A DNA stretch of 64,000 bases from a bacterium (GTDB taxonomy: Bacteria > Armatimonadota > UBA5829). The notes under the pieces were generated by a model that had not been told where the DNA came from, did no database searches, and saw only the letters and a program-made list of their open reading frames with translations. The DNA lies in NCBI GenBank assembly GCA_021371935.1, contig JAJFVF010000006.1, forward strand, positions 62,001-126,000, read 5' to 3'. Positions 26,631 through 35,630 of the stretch are shown in pieces; the first letter of the stretch is position 1; each line of letters begins with the position of its first letter. The translations under genes and the position numbers were made by a program.

Positions 26631-27863
26631 CCCCAAAACCAATCCGCCAAGCCACGCAATAGTCATCGCAATCAGCACTATAGCCATCGCCCACACTGCA
26701 ATATTGTAGACCTTTGAGTTTGTGTAGGATCCCATTACGTCCTTGCGGTTGATTAACTTGAGCATAAATACAAGTATGACCGGCAGCAATATGCCGCTTA
26801 TCGCCTGGGCATTGATCATGATCTGGATCAATCCCTTGTTAGGCAGCAGGACGACCGCCACTCCAAAGAGTATGGAAAATGTATAGATGCCATAAAAGAT
26901 CGGTGCCTCACTGAACTTGCGAGAGACCCCGATCTCCCAGCCAAAAGCCTCAGAATATGTGTAGGCGGTCGACAATGGCAAGACCGCAGCCGCCAGGAGC
27001 GATGCGTTGAACAGACCCACGGCAAACAATATCTCTGCATACCTGCCAGCGACAGGCTCAAGCGCCTTGGCTATCTGCGCAGCAGTTATTTCTGAGCCGC
27101 TCACCTTGCCGTATACGGTTGCACCAGCAGCCACAATAATAAAAAACGATACCAGATCGGTCATGAATGCGCCGACATATACATCCCACTTCTGATATAC
27201 ATAGTTCTGCACGCGCACACCCTTATCAACCACTGTCGCTTGGAGGAAAAACTGCATCCACGGAGTGATTGTGGTCCCGATGACCGCGATTGCCAGATAT
27301 ATGAACACAGGGTTGGTGTTGAGTCTCGGCACCAGGGTCGCATGCATCACTTCAGACCAGTCCGGCTTGGCCATTATTCCGGCTACGATATATGTGGCAT
27401 ACAGTATAGTGAGAGCCATAAAGACGCGCTCAACTGTCTTGAACGTGCCCTTCACCACCAAAAGCCATATGACTATGGCTGCCGTTGGGACTGTGAAATA
27501 TCGAGAAATACCGAAGAGTTCCAGGCTTGCAGCAATGCCCGCGAATTCGGCGGAGGTGGTTGCGAGGTTAGCAATAAGCAGTGTGCCAAGCGCAAACATG
27601 GTCCACTTGACACCGAAGTTTTCTCGGATAAGCTCCCCAAGGCCCTTTTGAGTGACCACACCCATCCGCGCACACATTTCCTGGATCATCGCCAGCACAA
27701 ATGTGATCAGCACGATAACCCAGAGGAGGTCGTAACGATATAAGGCGCCGGCTACCGAGTACGTGGTGATCCCGCCCGCGTCGTTGTCCGCCGCGGCCGT
27801 AATGATCCCCGGTCCAATTACGGCCAGAAACATCAGCAGCCGCTTGCGACCCAGTCGCCTCAT
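26622..27863 (-). CDS. Nramp-related divalent metal permease, probably Mg2+
   Basis: 413 residues with about 11 hydrophobic helices; GGGGG ribosome site before ATG. It has the Nramp fold (GPGIITAAADNDAGGITTYS in helix 1), but the canonical metal-binding DPGN is DNDA here and the helix-6 MPH motif is replaced by TTITPWMQFF. These changes fit the Nramp-related clade for which Mg2+ transport has been reported, rather than the Mn/Fe transporters. The gene upstream encodes an MgtE-like regulatory protein, which supports Mg2+ handling. Ion specificity is inferred. Confidence 0.85.
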   Translation of the reverse strand: MRRLGRKRLLMFLAVIGPGIITAAADNDAGGITTYSVAGALYRYDLLWVIVLITFVLAMIQEMCARMGVVTQKGLGELIRENFGVKWTMFALGTLLIANLATTSAEFAGIAASLELFGISRYFTVPTAAIVIWLLVVKGTFKTVERVFMALTILYATYIVAGIMAKPDWSEVMHATLVPRLNTNPVFIYLAIAVIGTTITPWMQFFLQATVVDKGVRVQNYVYQKWDVYVGAFMTDLVSFFIIVAAGATVYGKVSGSEITAAQIAKALEPVAGRYAEILFAVGLFNASLLAAAVLPLSTAYTYSEAFGWEIGVSRKFSEAPIFYGIYTFSILFGVAVVLLPNKGLIQIMINAQAISGILLPVILVFMLKLINRKDVMGSYTNSKVYNIAVWAMAIVLIAMTIAWLGGLVLGLG

Positions 27864-28086
27864 AACTAACCCCCTTCCAATTTAGTATTTGAGATCTTAT
27901 ATTTGATATTTGATTTGGTATTTGGTCGGCGTACAAAAGCTGTGCCAGTGGTTTCGGAGCCTCCACTTTCCACACTCCATTTTCCACTACTCGCAATGGA
28001 GGGTTGGGTACGTCACCGCCCTGATCGGCGCTTTCTAACCTTTGCTCTCCACTGTCAGCTTTTCGTTTTCCACTTTCCACTTTTAA

Positions 28087-29343
28087 TCAGCTCCAGATTT
28101 TCGGGATACGCCTGCGTCTACCCTCAGGCGTGATCTCTTCCAGGATATCATCCACAGTGACGATGCCCTGCAGCTCATTTTCTTCATCAACAACCGGGAC
28201 AGCCAGCAGATTGTAATCACTCATCGTATGCTGGATTTTCTCTACATCCGCATCCAAATGCACATGAATAACATTGGAGACCATGATATCTTCGATCCTG
28301 GTCTCGGGCTGCGCCACTATCAAATCGCGCAGCGACAATACCCCCACAAGATGCTCGGCTGAGTCGACAACATACACATAGTAGACCGTCTCCGCGCTCG
28401 GCTCAAGCTCACGCAGCCGGTCGATGGTCTGCTGGGCGGTCATATCCTTCGATACCGCCACATACTCGGTCGTCATCAAGCCACCCGCTGTGTTGTCCTC
28501 ATAGGCAAGCAGTTCTTTGACATCCTCCGCCTCTTCAGGCTCCATCTCTTCCAGGATGTCTTCGCGGCGCTCGGCACTTATATCACCCAAAACGTCCGCA
28601 GCCTCGTCCGGCTCCATCTCCTCCAGAATATCCGCCGCAAGCTCATCCTCAAGATTCTCGACGATCGATGCCTGAACCTCGGGATCGGCCTCCGTAAGCA
28701 CCTCGGCGGCTGTCTCAACATCCAGAGTCTCTATGACATCCGCCCTCTGATGAGGATCAAGCTCATTTATAATACGGGCAATATCAGACGGATGCAGCGC
28801 GCTGAGCCTCTCCGCCGACACCTTAAGCTTGAGTCGACCCAGACCACGCTCGAAGGTCTCCATGTCATGCCATGCAATCACTCTAGAACTCGGCTTGATC
28901 CTGATTATCTTCGAGAGCTTGTCCGCTGCATGCATCAGACCCATCCTGCGCAGCAGTCCGCGAGCACCAGTATCTACACCGACCAGATACAGCCTGTCGC
29001 CGGACGGCTCAATACGCACGTCGTTGACGCGCACCACACGGTAGTCATGCACATCCACGATCTGCTTGTCCATAATATTGGTCCGCAGCAGCAGATCCTC
29101 GTCCGTTATCTCATAATCCTTTATCTGGTCCACATTGACCGCCAATGAGAACCTCTCGGACTCTTCGTCGTACACAAAAGACTGCCAGGCGACATTTCTT
29201 ACCTGATGCCTGCCGGTCTTTACAACCACTGCCGATATGACGGGCAGATGCGGCCCGGGAGATGCGATGAGATCATCGAGCTTGCCCAGTTCTCTGCCGC
29301 TTGGGTCTTTTATGGTCTGTCCTACAACGTATGATAGATACAT
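28087..29343 (-). CDS. PRC-barrel / MgtE-N / CBS-pair protein, no membrane domain
   Basis: 418 residues. Two PRC-barrel-like domains (about 1-75 and 85-160: LSYVVGQTIKDPSGRELGKL, YRVVRVNDVRIEPSGDRLY), then the MgtE N-terminal superhelix (about 175-280) with repeated HPSDIARIINELDPHQRADV, EEMEPDEAADVLGDI and EEMEPEEAEDVKELLAY, then two CBS domains (about 290-410; MTTEYVAVSKDMTAQQTID, VVDEENELQGIVTVDDILEE). It corresponds to the cytosolic Mg2+-sensing half of MgtE without the channel. The permease follows 223 bp downstream, so it is a plausible Mg2+-responsive gate for it. Confidence 0.88.
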   Translation of the reverse strand: MYLSYVVGQTIKDPSGRELGKLDDLIASPGPHLPVISAVVVKTGRHQVRNVAWQSFVYDEESERFSLAVNVDQIKDYEITDEDLLLRTNIMDKQIVDVHDYRVVRVNDVRIEPSGDRLYLVGVDTGARGLLRRMGLMHAADKLSKIIRIKPSSRVIAWHDMETFERGLGRLKLKVSAERLSALHPSDIARIINELDPHQRADVIETLDVETAAEVLTEADPEVQASIVENLEDELAADILEEMEPDEAADVLGDISAERREDILEEMEPEEAEDVKELLAYEDNTAGGLMTTEYVAVSKDMTAQQTIDRLRELEPSAETVYYVYVVDSAEHLVGVLSLRDLIVAQPETRIEDIMVSNVIHVHLDADVEKIQHTMSDYNLLAVPVVDEENELQGIVTVDDILEEITPEGRRRRIPKIWS

Positions 29344-29373
29344 GCTAATATACTTTACATCCCGCCCGCGAGG

Positions 29374-29402
29374 GTGTCAATCATCATTTTTTGTGTTATG
29401 AT
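29374..29402 (+). promoter_or_regulatory. Promoter with extended -10
   Basis: TGTTATGAT (29394-29402) with a weak -35 GTGTCA (29374-29379) 17 bp upstream of the hexamer. Precedes the gene at 29435 and lies in the divergent gap with the MgtE-like gene. Confidence 0.45.
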
Positions 29403-29434
29403 ATGCTTACACTTTATCCCCAGGGTATCTCGCT

Positions 29435-29914
29435 ATGCGCACATATATATGGTTGGCTCTGCTTGCAATTGTGGTCTCTTTCGTCATCATCGCATTTGTG
29501 ACGGTGGACAGAAGCGCTGATGAGGCGCAGATACGTTCTATGGTAAGCGACACAGTCTCATCCATCAACAAGCGCGACCTCGGCGGAACAATCGGATGCG
29601 TATCCAGAGACTATAAAGACTCCACCGATATGACTTATGAACGCCTGAGAATACTGGTTGCTCAGGCACTGCGTGTCGAGACCGACTACCATGCCAGCGC
29701 AAAGGTGAAGAGCGTCAGTATAGAAGGCGATAAGGCTGAGGTGGAACTGCACTTCACAGTGACTGCCATCAAGGATGGAAGCCCCATGTACGAGCGCGAC
29801 TTGACGCTGCACATGGCAAAAGAAAACTCAAAACATGCATGGATCATACCAGTAAAGGTGTGGCGGGTAATAGCCGTGGATGGACTGGCGCTGGAGTCTG
29901 AAATCAAGTATTAA
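29435..29914 (+). CDS. Membrane-anchored NTF2-like protein
   Basis: 159 residues. An N-terminal helix (YIWLALLAIVVSFVIIAFV) anchors a domain of about 130 residues with the alpha-plus-beta rhythm of the NTF2/SnoaL fold: IRSMVSDTVSSINKRDLGGT, then VKSVSIEGDKAEVELHFTVT and LTLHMAKENSKHAWIIPVKV. Such domains bind small molecules or serve as periplasmic dimer modules; no catalytic residues are recognised. Convergent with the phosphodiesterase gene, overlapping 4 bp. Confidence 0.65.
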   Translation: MRTYIWLALLAIVVSFVIIAFVTVDRSADEAQIRSMVSDTVSSINKRDLGGTIGCVSRDYKDSTDMTYERLRILVAQALRVETDYHASAKVKSVSIEGDKAEVELHFTVTAIKDGSPMYERDLTLHMAKENSKHAWIIPVKVWRVIAVDGLALESEIKY

Positions 29915-30474
29915 AGCTCACCTGAATCTGCAATTATAGACCCATCATTTATGTTGATGATCCTTGCACCGGTATCTGTTATTACCCCGACACTAGGAAC
30001 CGGCTTACCGTCTATCTCATACTTGGGAATCGATGGGCTGCCGGGGTTCATCAGGACAAGATCACCCGCATCCTCAAGCACAGGCACATGAGTATGGCCC
30101 GAGATGAAATAATGTGCCTTGTAGCGTTTGCCGAGGTCTATCATCTGATCGCGTGAGAGCGTGTGGCCGTGATTGATTACAATACGCACTCCGGTGCATG
30201 AGACATACGCATACGGCGACTGCACAGGAATCTTCAGCAGCTCTTCATAAACTTGCGCGTCGCAGTTGCCCTGAGCTATCACGATGGGAATCTCGGACGA
30301 GTTTATGGCCTCCGCTAAAGCTGGAATATCATAACCATCCATAAAGCCCATACGCGGGGGGTGATAAAGCACATCCCCCGCATGGACTATCAGATCAGCA
30401 TCGCCTATAAAGCCCAGAGCCTTTTCATAGGCGGCAATGTTGCCGTGTGTGTCGCTGATTACACCTATCTTCAT
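29911..30474 (-). CDS. YfcE/MJ0936-type metallophosphodiesterase
   Basis: 187 residues. Start [11 protein letters not shown], the canonical family opening; the ATG overlaps the stop of the protease gene, so translation is coupled and no ribosome site is needed. Metal motifs: DTHG (8-11), GDV in LIVHAGDVLYHP, GNCD, NHGH and GHTHVP. The family are Mn-dependent phosphodiesterases with activity on model substrates; the natural substrate is unknown. Last gene of the long minus-strand run. Confidence 0.9.
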   Translation of the reverse strand: MKIGVISDTHGNIAAYEKALGFIGDADLIVHAGDVLYHPPRMGFMDGYDIPALAEAINSSEIPIVIAQGNCDAQVYEELLKIPVQSPYAYVSCTGVRIVINHGHTLSRDQMIDLGKRYKAHYFISGHTHVPVLEDAGDLVLMNPGSPSIPKYEIDGKPVPSVGVITDTGARIININDGSIIADSGEL

Positions 30475-31652
30475 TGCTGAGGCTGGGTTCCGTAATCGGC
30501 GGGCATCTTGCCGAGCCTGACAGTCACATCGACTGTCTTGCCGTCGGTGCGGCGCCATATCTGCAGCTTGATAGTCTGACCTATCTTTGCCTGCAGGACC
30601 TCGTTGCTCACGCTTGTCTTGCCGCTTTCAACATGGCTGGAATTGGAAATAGGCTTGCCGTTGACTTTGAGTATGATATCACCGACCTGCAAACCCGCCT
30701 GCTCAGCAGGGCTGCCGGGACGCACACCGCGTATTTCGGCTCCATCAGCTTTCGGCATACCGGTGATTCCACCCTGCTCAAGCTGCTTCCTGCGAGCCGA
30801 ATCATATGGGCCATACATAATGCCCAGATACGGATGATCGACTTTGCCGCTCTTTATCAGCTTCTCGGCCACATTCTTCGCCGTGTTGCTGGGTATCGCA
30901 AAACCGATACCTATGCTGCCGCCGGATGTCGAGGCGATCATTGTGTTGATACCGATAAGGTTGCCGTTCAGATCCGAAAGTGCGCCTCCACTGTTGCCTG
31001 GATTGATGGCGGCATCTGTCTGGATCAGCTTCTCCAACTGCAGTGTCTGACCATTGATATTGAATGGACCTCGCCTGAGTGCACTGACAACACCAACCGT
31101 TACCGTTGACTCATAGCCCAGCGGACTTCCGACCGCTATCGCCCAGTCACCGACCTTGAGTGTGTCCGAATTGGCGAATCTGGCATACTTCAGACCGCGC
31201 GCATCAATCTTGATGACCGCGATGTCCGAAGCCGGATCACGCCCAATGAGCTTTGCAGCATATTGCCTGCCGTTGTGCAAAGTAACTTTCATCTCGGCAG
31301 CGCCTGCTGCAACATGGTTGTTGGTCACGATATAGCCGTCCTGGCTGAATATGACACCGGAACCCTGACCTTTCGGCACAACCTTCTCAGGCATACCACC
31401 AAAGAAATCGAATGGATTGAACTGCACCGTGGGCTTACCAGTGGTATCGATATTCACCACATAGTCGCTGACTATTGCAGCAGCACTACTGACGCTGTTC
31501 GATCCACCATTTATGACAGCCGGACCGCCGCGCGGAATATTGGGCGCGGAAACGGGACCGGCAGTAGGCGGACCATACCAGCGGTAGAGCACCCCGGCGC
31601 AAACTATAAAACCAAGGATGAAAACGACGAAGTACTCTATAAACCTTTTCAT
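30471..31652 (-). CDS. HtrA/DegP-type serine protease with one PDZ domain
   Basis: 393 residues. An N-terminal membrane helix ([17 protein letters not shown]) anchors it to the inner membrane facing out. The trypsin-like domain has the triad His in [11 protein letters not shown], Asp in [11 protein letters not shown] and Ser in [14 protein letters not shown]. One PDZ domain follows (about 275-385; [20 protein letters not shown]). It degrades or refolds damaged envelope proteins. The architecture is that of DegS/HhoA-type enzymes. Its ATG overlaps the ribH stop by 4 bp. Confidence 0.94.
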   Translation of the reverse strand: MKRFIEYFVVFILGFIVCAGVLYRWYGPPTAGPVSAPNIPRGGPAVINGGSNSVSSAAAIVSDYVVNIDTTGKPTVQFNPFDFFGGMPEKVVPKGQGSGVIFSQDGYIVTNNHVAAGAAEMKVTLHNGRQYAAKLIGRDPASDIAVIKIDARGLKYARFANSDTLKVGDWAIAVGSPLGYESTVTVGVVSALRRGPFNINGQTLQLEKLIQTDAAINPGNSGGALSDLNGNLIGINTMIASTSGGSIGIGFAIPSNTAKNVAEKLIKSGKVDHPYLGIMYGPYDSARRKQLEQGGITGMPKADGAEIRGVRPGSPAEQAGLQVGDIILKVNGKPISNSSHVESGKTSVSNEVLQAKIGQTIKLQIWRRTDGKTVDVTVRLGKMPADYGTQPQQ

Positions 31653-32119
31653 TTACCGATACTCCTGACTAGATTTGCCATTTCGATGGCTGATTCGGCG
31701 GCGTCAAAGCCTTTATTACCCGCTTTTGTTCCCGCTCGCTCAATCGCCTGTTCGATACTGTCCGTGGTGATTACACCGAAAATTACAGGAACTCCTGTAT
31801 GCAGCCCGACATGCGCGATGCCCTTCGATACCTCCGAGGCGATGTAGTCGAAGTGAGGCGTGGCACCCCTGATTACGGTCCCAACGCAGATGACTGCATC
31901 GTATTTCTTGGATTCTGCCATCTTCTTTGCTATGACCGGAATCTCGAATGCGCCGGGAACCCATGCAATCTCGACATCGTCCTCGGAAGCGCCATGACGT
32001 TTGATCGCGTCGAGCGCACCCTCCAGAAGTTTGTTTGTTATAAACTCGTTGAACCTGCTCGCCACTATACCGAACTTCAGGCCTTTCGCAACAAGCTGAC
32101 CTTCGTATACCTTTGGCAT
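31649..32119 (-). CDS. ribH: 6,7-dimethyl-8-ribityllumazine synthase
   Basis: 156 residues, normal length; GGGAGG before [23 protein letters not shown] (start of the phosphate-binding region), [36 protein letters not shown] with the active-site His, and [20 protein letters not shown] are diagnostic. It condenses ribitylaminopyrimidine with dihydroxybutanone phosphate, the penultimate step of riboflavin synthesis. It is separated from ribBA by a 367-bp repeat-filled gap but runs in the same direction. Confidence 0.97.
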   Translation of the reverse strand: MPKVYEGQLVAKGLKFGIVASRFNEFITNKLLEGALDAIKRHGASEDDVEIAWVPGAFEIPVIAKKMAESKKYDAVICVGTVIRGATPHFDYIASEVSKGIAHVGLHTGVPVIFGVITTDSIEQAIERAGTKAGNKGFDAAESAIEMANLVRSIGK

Positions 32120-32244
32120 TTTTGCCTCCCTTGAAAATAGCTGAGAGCGGAGAGTCGAGAGCTAAGAGCCCGGACCATTTACCGCTCAGTTAACCTCATA
32201 GCTTCAGGGCACCGCCCGCAAAGCATAAATCAATAATCAATATC

Positions 32245-32495
32245 AAATACTCATTACTCAATCAAGTTGGAACGCCGGGGCAGGAATACCCCGGACAATC
32301 AAGCACCGCAATCGGAAATTGCGAGACTTCTTTTTCGGGTGCGATCAGATATCGCACCCGATCATAGATCAAATCCTCACCCATTACCCGCAAAGCACAA
32401 AAAAAGCAGATTCCTCGTCGTTACTCCTCGGAATGACGGTATATGGAGCGCCCTACGTCAAATACTCAATCTAAAATACTCATTACTCAATCAAG
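32245..32495. repeat. Composite repeat block flanked by 22-bp direct repeats
   Basis: An exact 22-bp AT-rich direct repeat lies at 32245-32266 and 32474-32495 (the second overlaps the ribBA stop). Between them are a CCGGGG/CCCCGG hairpin with loop CAGGAATA (32275-32294), structured repeat D copy 2 (32308-32360, stem CGGGTGCGAT/ATCGCACCCG), and a repeat AAGCAGATTCCTC...CGGAATGAC (32404-32437) whose relative is at 34478-34509. This fills the gap between ribBA and ribH; no gene or FMN riboswitch is recognisable in it. Confidence 0.7.
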
Positions 32496-33701
32496 AAGAT
32501 GTCCCATTCGGTCGCGCTTTGTGGTGAGATAGCGGACATTGTCCTTGTTCGGCTCGCAAACCATGGGCACGCGTTCGACAATCTCCAAATCGTAACCCTG
32601 CAAAGCTACATATTTGCCCGGATTGTTGGTCATTAGGCGGATCTTCTTGAGACCCAGGTCGACCAGAATCTGCGCACCAAGGCTGTAATCGCGCATATCA
32701 TTGGGAAAGCCGAGCATATGGTTGGCCTCGATTGTGTCGGCGCCATGATCCTGAAGCACATATGCCTTGAGTTTGTTTACAATGCCTATGCCCCGGCCTT
32801 CATGGTGATAAATATACAAAATGACGCCCTTGCCCTCATCGGCAACCATCTGCATGGCCCTGTGAAGCTGCTCGCCGCAGTCGCAGCGCAGTGAACCGAA
32901 AACATCACCAGTCAGACATCCCGAATGGATGCGCACAAGTGTAGGCTCGCCGTCGGTGACATCGCCCATCACAAGCGCAATGTAAGGGCTGGACTCGACA
33001 GTAGATTGATAGCCATGCGCCATAAACTCGCCATACTCCGTCGGGATACGGCAGGCCGCAAACTCGAAGACCAGGCGGTCATTCAATCGGCGATATTTGA
33101 TCAGGTCGGCGATGGTGACGATTTTCATATCCCACTTGTTGGCAATCTCGATCAGTTCGGGGAGCCTGGCCATCGTACCGTCCTCGCTGAGAATCTCACA
33201 AAGCACACCACTCGAACCCATATCGGCATGTTTGACCAGATCGACCACCGCCTCGGTGTGACCGGCACGAACCAGCACCCCACCCTCCTCGGCGCGCAGC
33301 GGATGGATGTGGCCGGGGCGCGCAAGGTCTTCGGGACGGGCATCCGGGTCGACAAAGGTCTTGATGGTCTTTGCCCGATCCTGAGCGGAGATGCCTGTGG
33401 TGGTGCCGTGAATGGCATCCACACTGACCGTGAAAGCCGTGCCAAGCCTGGCTGTGTTCTTCTCGACCATCATCGGCAGACCCAGCTCTTCAAGACGCGT
33501 TGCGGTTGTGGGCACGCAGATCATACCACGGCCGTATCTGGCCATGAAATTGACCGCCTCCGGGGTGACGGCCTGCGCCGCCATTATAAAATCGCCTTCG
33601 TTTTCGCGGTCCTCATCATCGACCACGATTATCATCTTCCCGGCCTTGATATCCTCAATGGCCTCGGGGATATTGGCGAATACTGTTTCAGTATTATTCA
33701 T
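32487..33701 (-). CDS. ribBA: Bifunctional dihydroxybutanone-phosphate synthase / GTP cyclohydrolase II
   Basis: 404 residues. The N-terminal RibB half (about 1-205) has VVDDEDRENEGDFIMAAQ, RYGRGMICV and the RPGHIHPLRA motif. The C-terminal RibA half has CLTGDVFGSLRCDCGEQL with the zinc cysteines, the ILYIYHHEGRGIGIVNK loop, and LMTNNPGKYVAL. It supplies both precursors of riboflavin from ribulose-5-phosphate and GTP. It starts 12 bp after the ribE stop in an ordered ribD-ribE-ribBA-ribH series. The neighbouring rpe makes ribulose-5-phosphate, its substrate. Confidence 0.97.
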   Translation of the reverse strand: MNNTETVFANIPEAIEDIKAGKMIIVVDDEDRENEGDFIMAAQAVTPEAVNFMARYGRGMICVPTTATRLEELGLPMMVEKNTARLGTAFTVSVDAIHGTTTGISAQDRAKTIKTFVDPDARPEDLARPGHIHPLRAEEGGVLVRAGHTEAVVDLVKHADMGSSGVLCEILSEDGTMARLPELIEIANKWDMKIVTIADLIKYRRLNDRLVFEFAACRIPTEYGEFMAHGYQSTVESSPYIALVMGDVTDGEPTLVRIHSGCLTGDVFGSLRCDCGEQLHRAMQMVADEGKGVILYIYHHEGRGIGIVNKLKAYVLQDHGADTIEANHMLGFPNDMRDYSLGAQILVDLGLKKIRLMTNNPGKYVALQGYDLEIVERVPMVCEPNKDNVRYLTTKRDRMGHLLD

Positions 33702-33713
33702 TACAAATGCCCT

Positions 33714-34349
33714 TTACATAAATCCTGCTTCGCGGAGGAGGTCTTCGGTCACACCGGACTCACCGCGAGCGTTCATAAATTTCTCAACATACTTGCCTAT
33801 TATATCTGCCTCGAGGTTGACACTATCGCCTGCCCGCCTCAAGCCAAGCGTGGTCACCTCAAGAGTGTGCGGGATCACCGAAATAGTGAACTCGCGGTCA
33901 TTTTCTGAAGCAATGGTCAGACTTGTTCCATCGACTGCAATGGAACCCTTCTCGACCACATAACGCATTATCTCGGGCGGCGCAGCTATACGTATCACCA
34001 CGGACTCGGCCAGTCTGTCTATCGACATGATCGTCCCTGTGCCGTCGACATGACCCTGCACGAAATGACCGCCCATCATCTTGCCCGCCCTGAGGCTTGC
34101 CTCAAGGTTCACTTTGTCGCCTGGACGCAGGCTCTTCAGTGTGCTCCGGCTCAAAGTCTCAGTCACGGCATCAAAAGTCATCTCAGCCGAGCCAATAGAC
34201 GTGACTGTAAGGCAAGTGCCATTTATGGACACACTGTCGCCGATGGACACATCATTTATCACTTTGCTCGACCCGACAACAAGCCGCCCCACCGTGCCGA
34301 CGGTGAGGCTTTTTACCGTGCCTATTTCTTCTATCAGGCCTGTGAACAA
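33714..34349 (-). CDS. ribE: Riboflavin synthase alpha chain
   Basis: 211 residues, TTG start six bases after AGGGG. The two-fold lumazine-binding repeat is clear: MFTGLIEEIGTVKSL and MGGHFVQGHVDGTGTIMSI open the two barrels, with SVSINGTCLTVTSI and IAVDGTSLTIASEN as matching strands. It dismutates two lumazines to riboflavin. The region upstream up to ribD (186 bp) contains AT-rich and hairpin repeats and no recognisable RFN element. Confidence 0.96.
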   Translation of the reverse strand: MFTGLIEEIGTVKSLTVGTVGRLVVGSSKVINDVSIGDSVSINGTCLTVTSIGSAEMTFDAVTETLSRSTLKSLRPGDKVNLEASLRAGKMMGGHFVQGHVDGTGTIMSIDRLAESVVIRIAAPPEIMRYVVEKGSIAVDGTSLTIASENDREFTISVIPHTLEVTTLGLRRAGDSVNLEADIIGKYVEKFMNARGESGVTEDLLREAGFM

Positions 34350-34367
34350 CTAAAACCCCTAGCCATT

Positions 34368-34509
34368 ATGATTGAGTATTTTAGATTTGATATTGAGTAT
34401 TTGCTGGAAAGCGTCTCAGCAATTCTTAAGAAAGCCTTCGTAGATCGATTGATTTCCATTTGCGATCACAATAGTTCAAAGCAGATTCCTCACATTCGTT
34501 CGGAATGAC
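34368..34509. repeat. Repeat block between ribD and ribE
   Basis: 34368-34404 is an AT-rich tract whose reverse complement resembles the tracts at 32455-32495 (shared CTAAAATACTCA). 34478-34509 is AAAGCAGATTCCTC ... CGGAATGAC, a relative of 32404-32437, with ATTCC/GGAAT arms. The pair AT-rich tract plus GGAATGAC hairpin therefore occurs in both rib gaps. Confidence 0.6.
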
Positions 34510-34535
34510 ATTATGCGAGCACACAGCAAATGCAC

Positions 34536-35630
34536 TCATGCAGTATCGGGATATACTACATACCCTTCGACGGCAATGTCGTCGCCAAATCGTCTTACCC
34601 TAATATGGTCGAGCTTAACCGCGCAAGATATACTCTCCGCTCCGACACCCGCAACAGAATTTACTGAATCATGCCCGCCGATGATAATTGGAGCATGAAA
34701 ATATAACACTTTATCGACCAGGCGTTCCTCTATGGCAAAGGCCGCTGTTTCGCCACCGCCCTCGATGAGCACGCTCAAACATCCCATAGTGCCCAGTTCG
34801 CGCATAAGCCCGGTCAGTGGCGGACGACAACCCGTCTCATTCAATGTTATTATACGCGCACCGGCCGCTTCGAGTTTCCTTAATGATGCAGCATCGGCAT
34901 ATGGTCCGGCGGCTACAATCGACTCGCCAGGCTCGTTGAATAACTTCAGGCTCGGCGACAAGTCACCGGTACCCGTGATAACAACACGGATCGGATAATA
35001 TACTGTCCTGCCGATGCGAGCAGTCAGAGCAGGATCGTCTGTGCGCGCTGTGCCGCCGCCAACTATTATAGCATCCACACGGCTTCTGACGCCATGGGCA
35101 TATACGCGGGAGCGCTCGTTGGTGATCCACTTGGAATCGCCCGTGCAGGTCGCAATCTTGCCATCAATGCTCATTGCGGACTTGAGGATCACAAACGGCA
35201 GACCTGTGGTGCGGTGCTTGATATAGGCTTCATTGAGCGCGCGGGCTTCCTCTTCGAGCAGAGGGTTGTGAACCTTTATTCCTGCCGATCTGAGTTCGTC
35301 AAGACCTTTGGAGGACACTTTCGGGTCGGGATCGGTCATGGCGGCATATACTTCGGAGATACCCGCTTTTATAATAGCCTGGGTGCAGGGAGGAGTGCGC
35401 CCTTGATGGCAGCATGGCTCGAGCGTGACATACATGACTGCGCCTGCAGCCCTGTCACCGGCTTCGCGCAGAGCAAAAACCTCGGCGTGCGGCTCACCTG
35501 CCTTGGGATGATATCCCTCGCCGACGATCTCGCCATCCTTTACGATCACCGCGCCGACCATGGGGTTCGGACTTGTCCTGCCGCGTTTTGCAAGGCTCAG
35601 AGCACGGCGCATATAGTCTTCATGTGTCAC
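34536..35630 (-). CDS. ribD: Riboflavin deaminase/reductase RibD
   Basis: 364 residues. GTG start overlapping the upstream stop (GTGA), with AAGGA upstream. The N-terminal deaminase (about 1-145) has the zinc motif GEPHAEVFALREAG and LEPCCHQGRTPPC; the reductase half has LKSAMSIDGKIAT, SKWITNERSR, DAIIVGGGTARTDDP and the terminal LIEGGGETAAF. It performs the second and third steps of riboflavin synthesis from the RibA product. Full length. Confidence 0.96.
   Translation of the reverse strand: MTHEDYMRRALSLAKRGRTSPNPMVGAVIVKDGEIVGEGYHPKAGEPHAEVFALREAGDRAAGAVMYVTLEPCCHQGRTPPCTQAIIKAGISEVYAAMTDPDPKVSSKGLDELRSAGIKVHNPLLEEEARALNEAYIKHRTTGLPFVILKSAMSIDGKIATCTGDSKWITNERSRVYAHGVRSRVDAIIVGGGTARTDDPALTARIGRTVYYPIRVVITGTGDLSPSLKLFNEPGESIVAAGPYADAASLRKLEAAGARIITLNETGCRPPLTGLMRELGTMGCLSVLIEGGGETAAFAIEERLVDKVLYFHAPIIIGGHDSVNSVAGVGAESISCAVKLDHIRVRRFGDDIAVEGYVVYPDTA

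Noticed and set aside
34350-34535. Possible FMN riboswitch in the rib genes
   Set aside because: I looked for RFN-type conserved blocks here and at 32120-32486 and found only repeats; no AGGNYNGGG-like core in a suitable arrangement.
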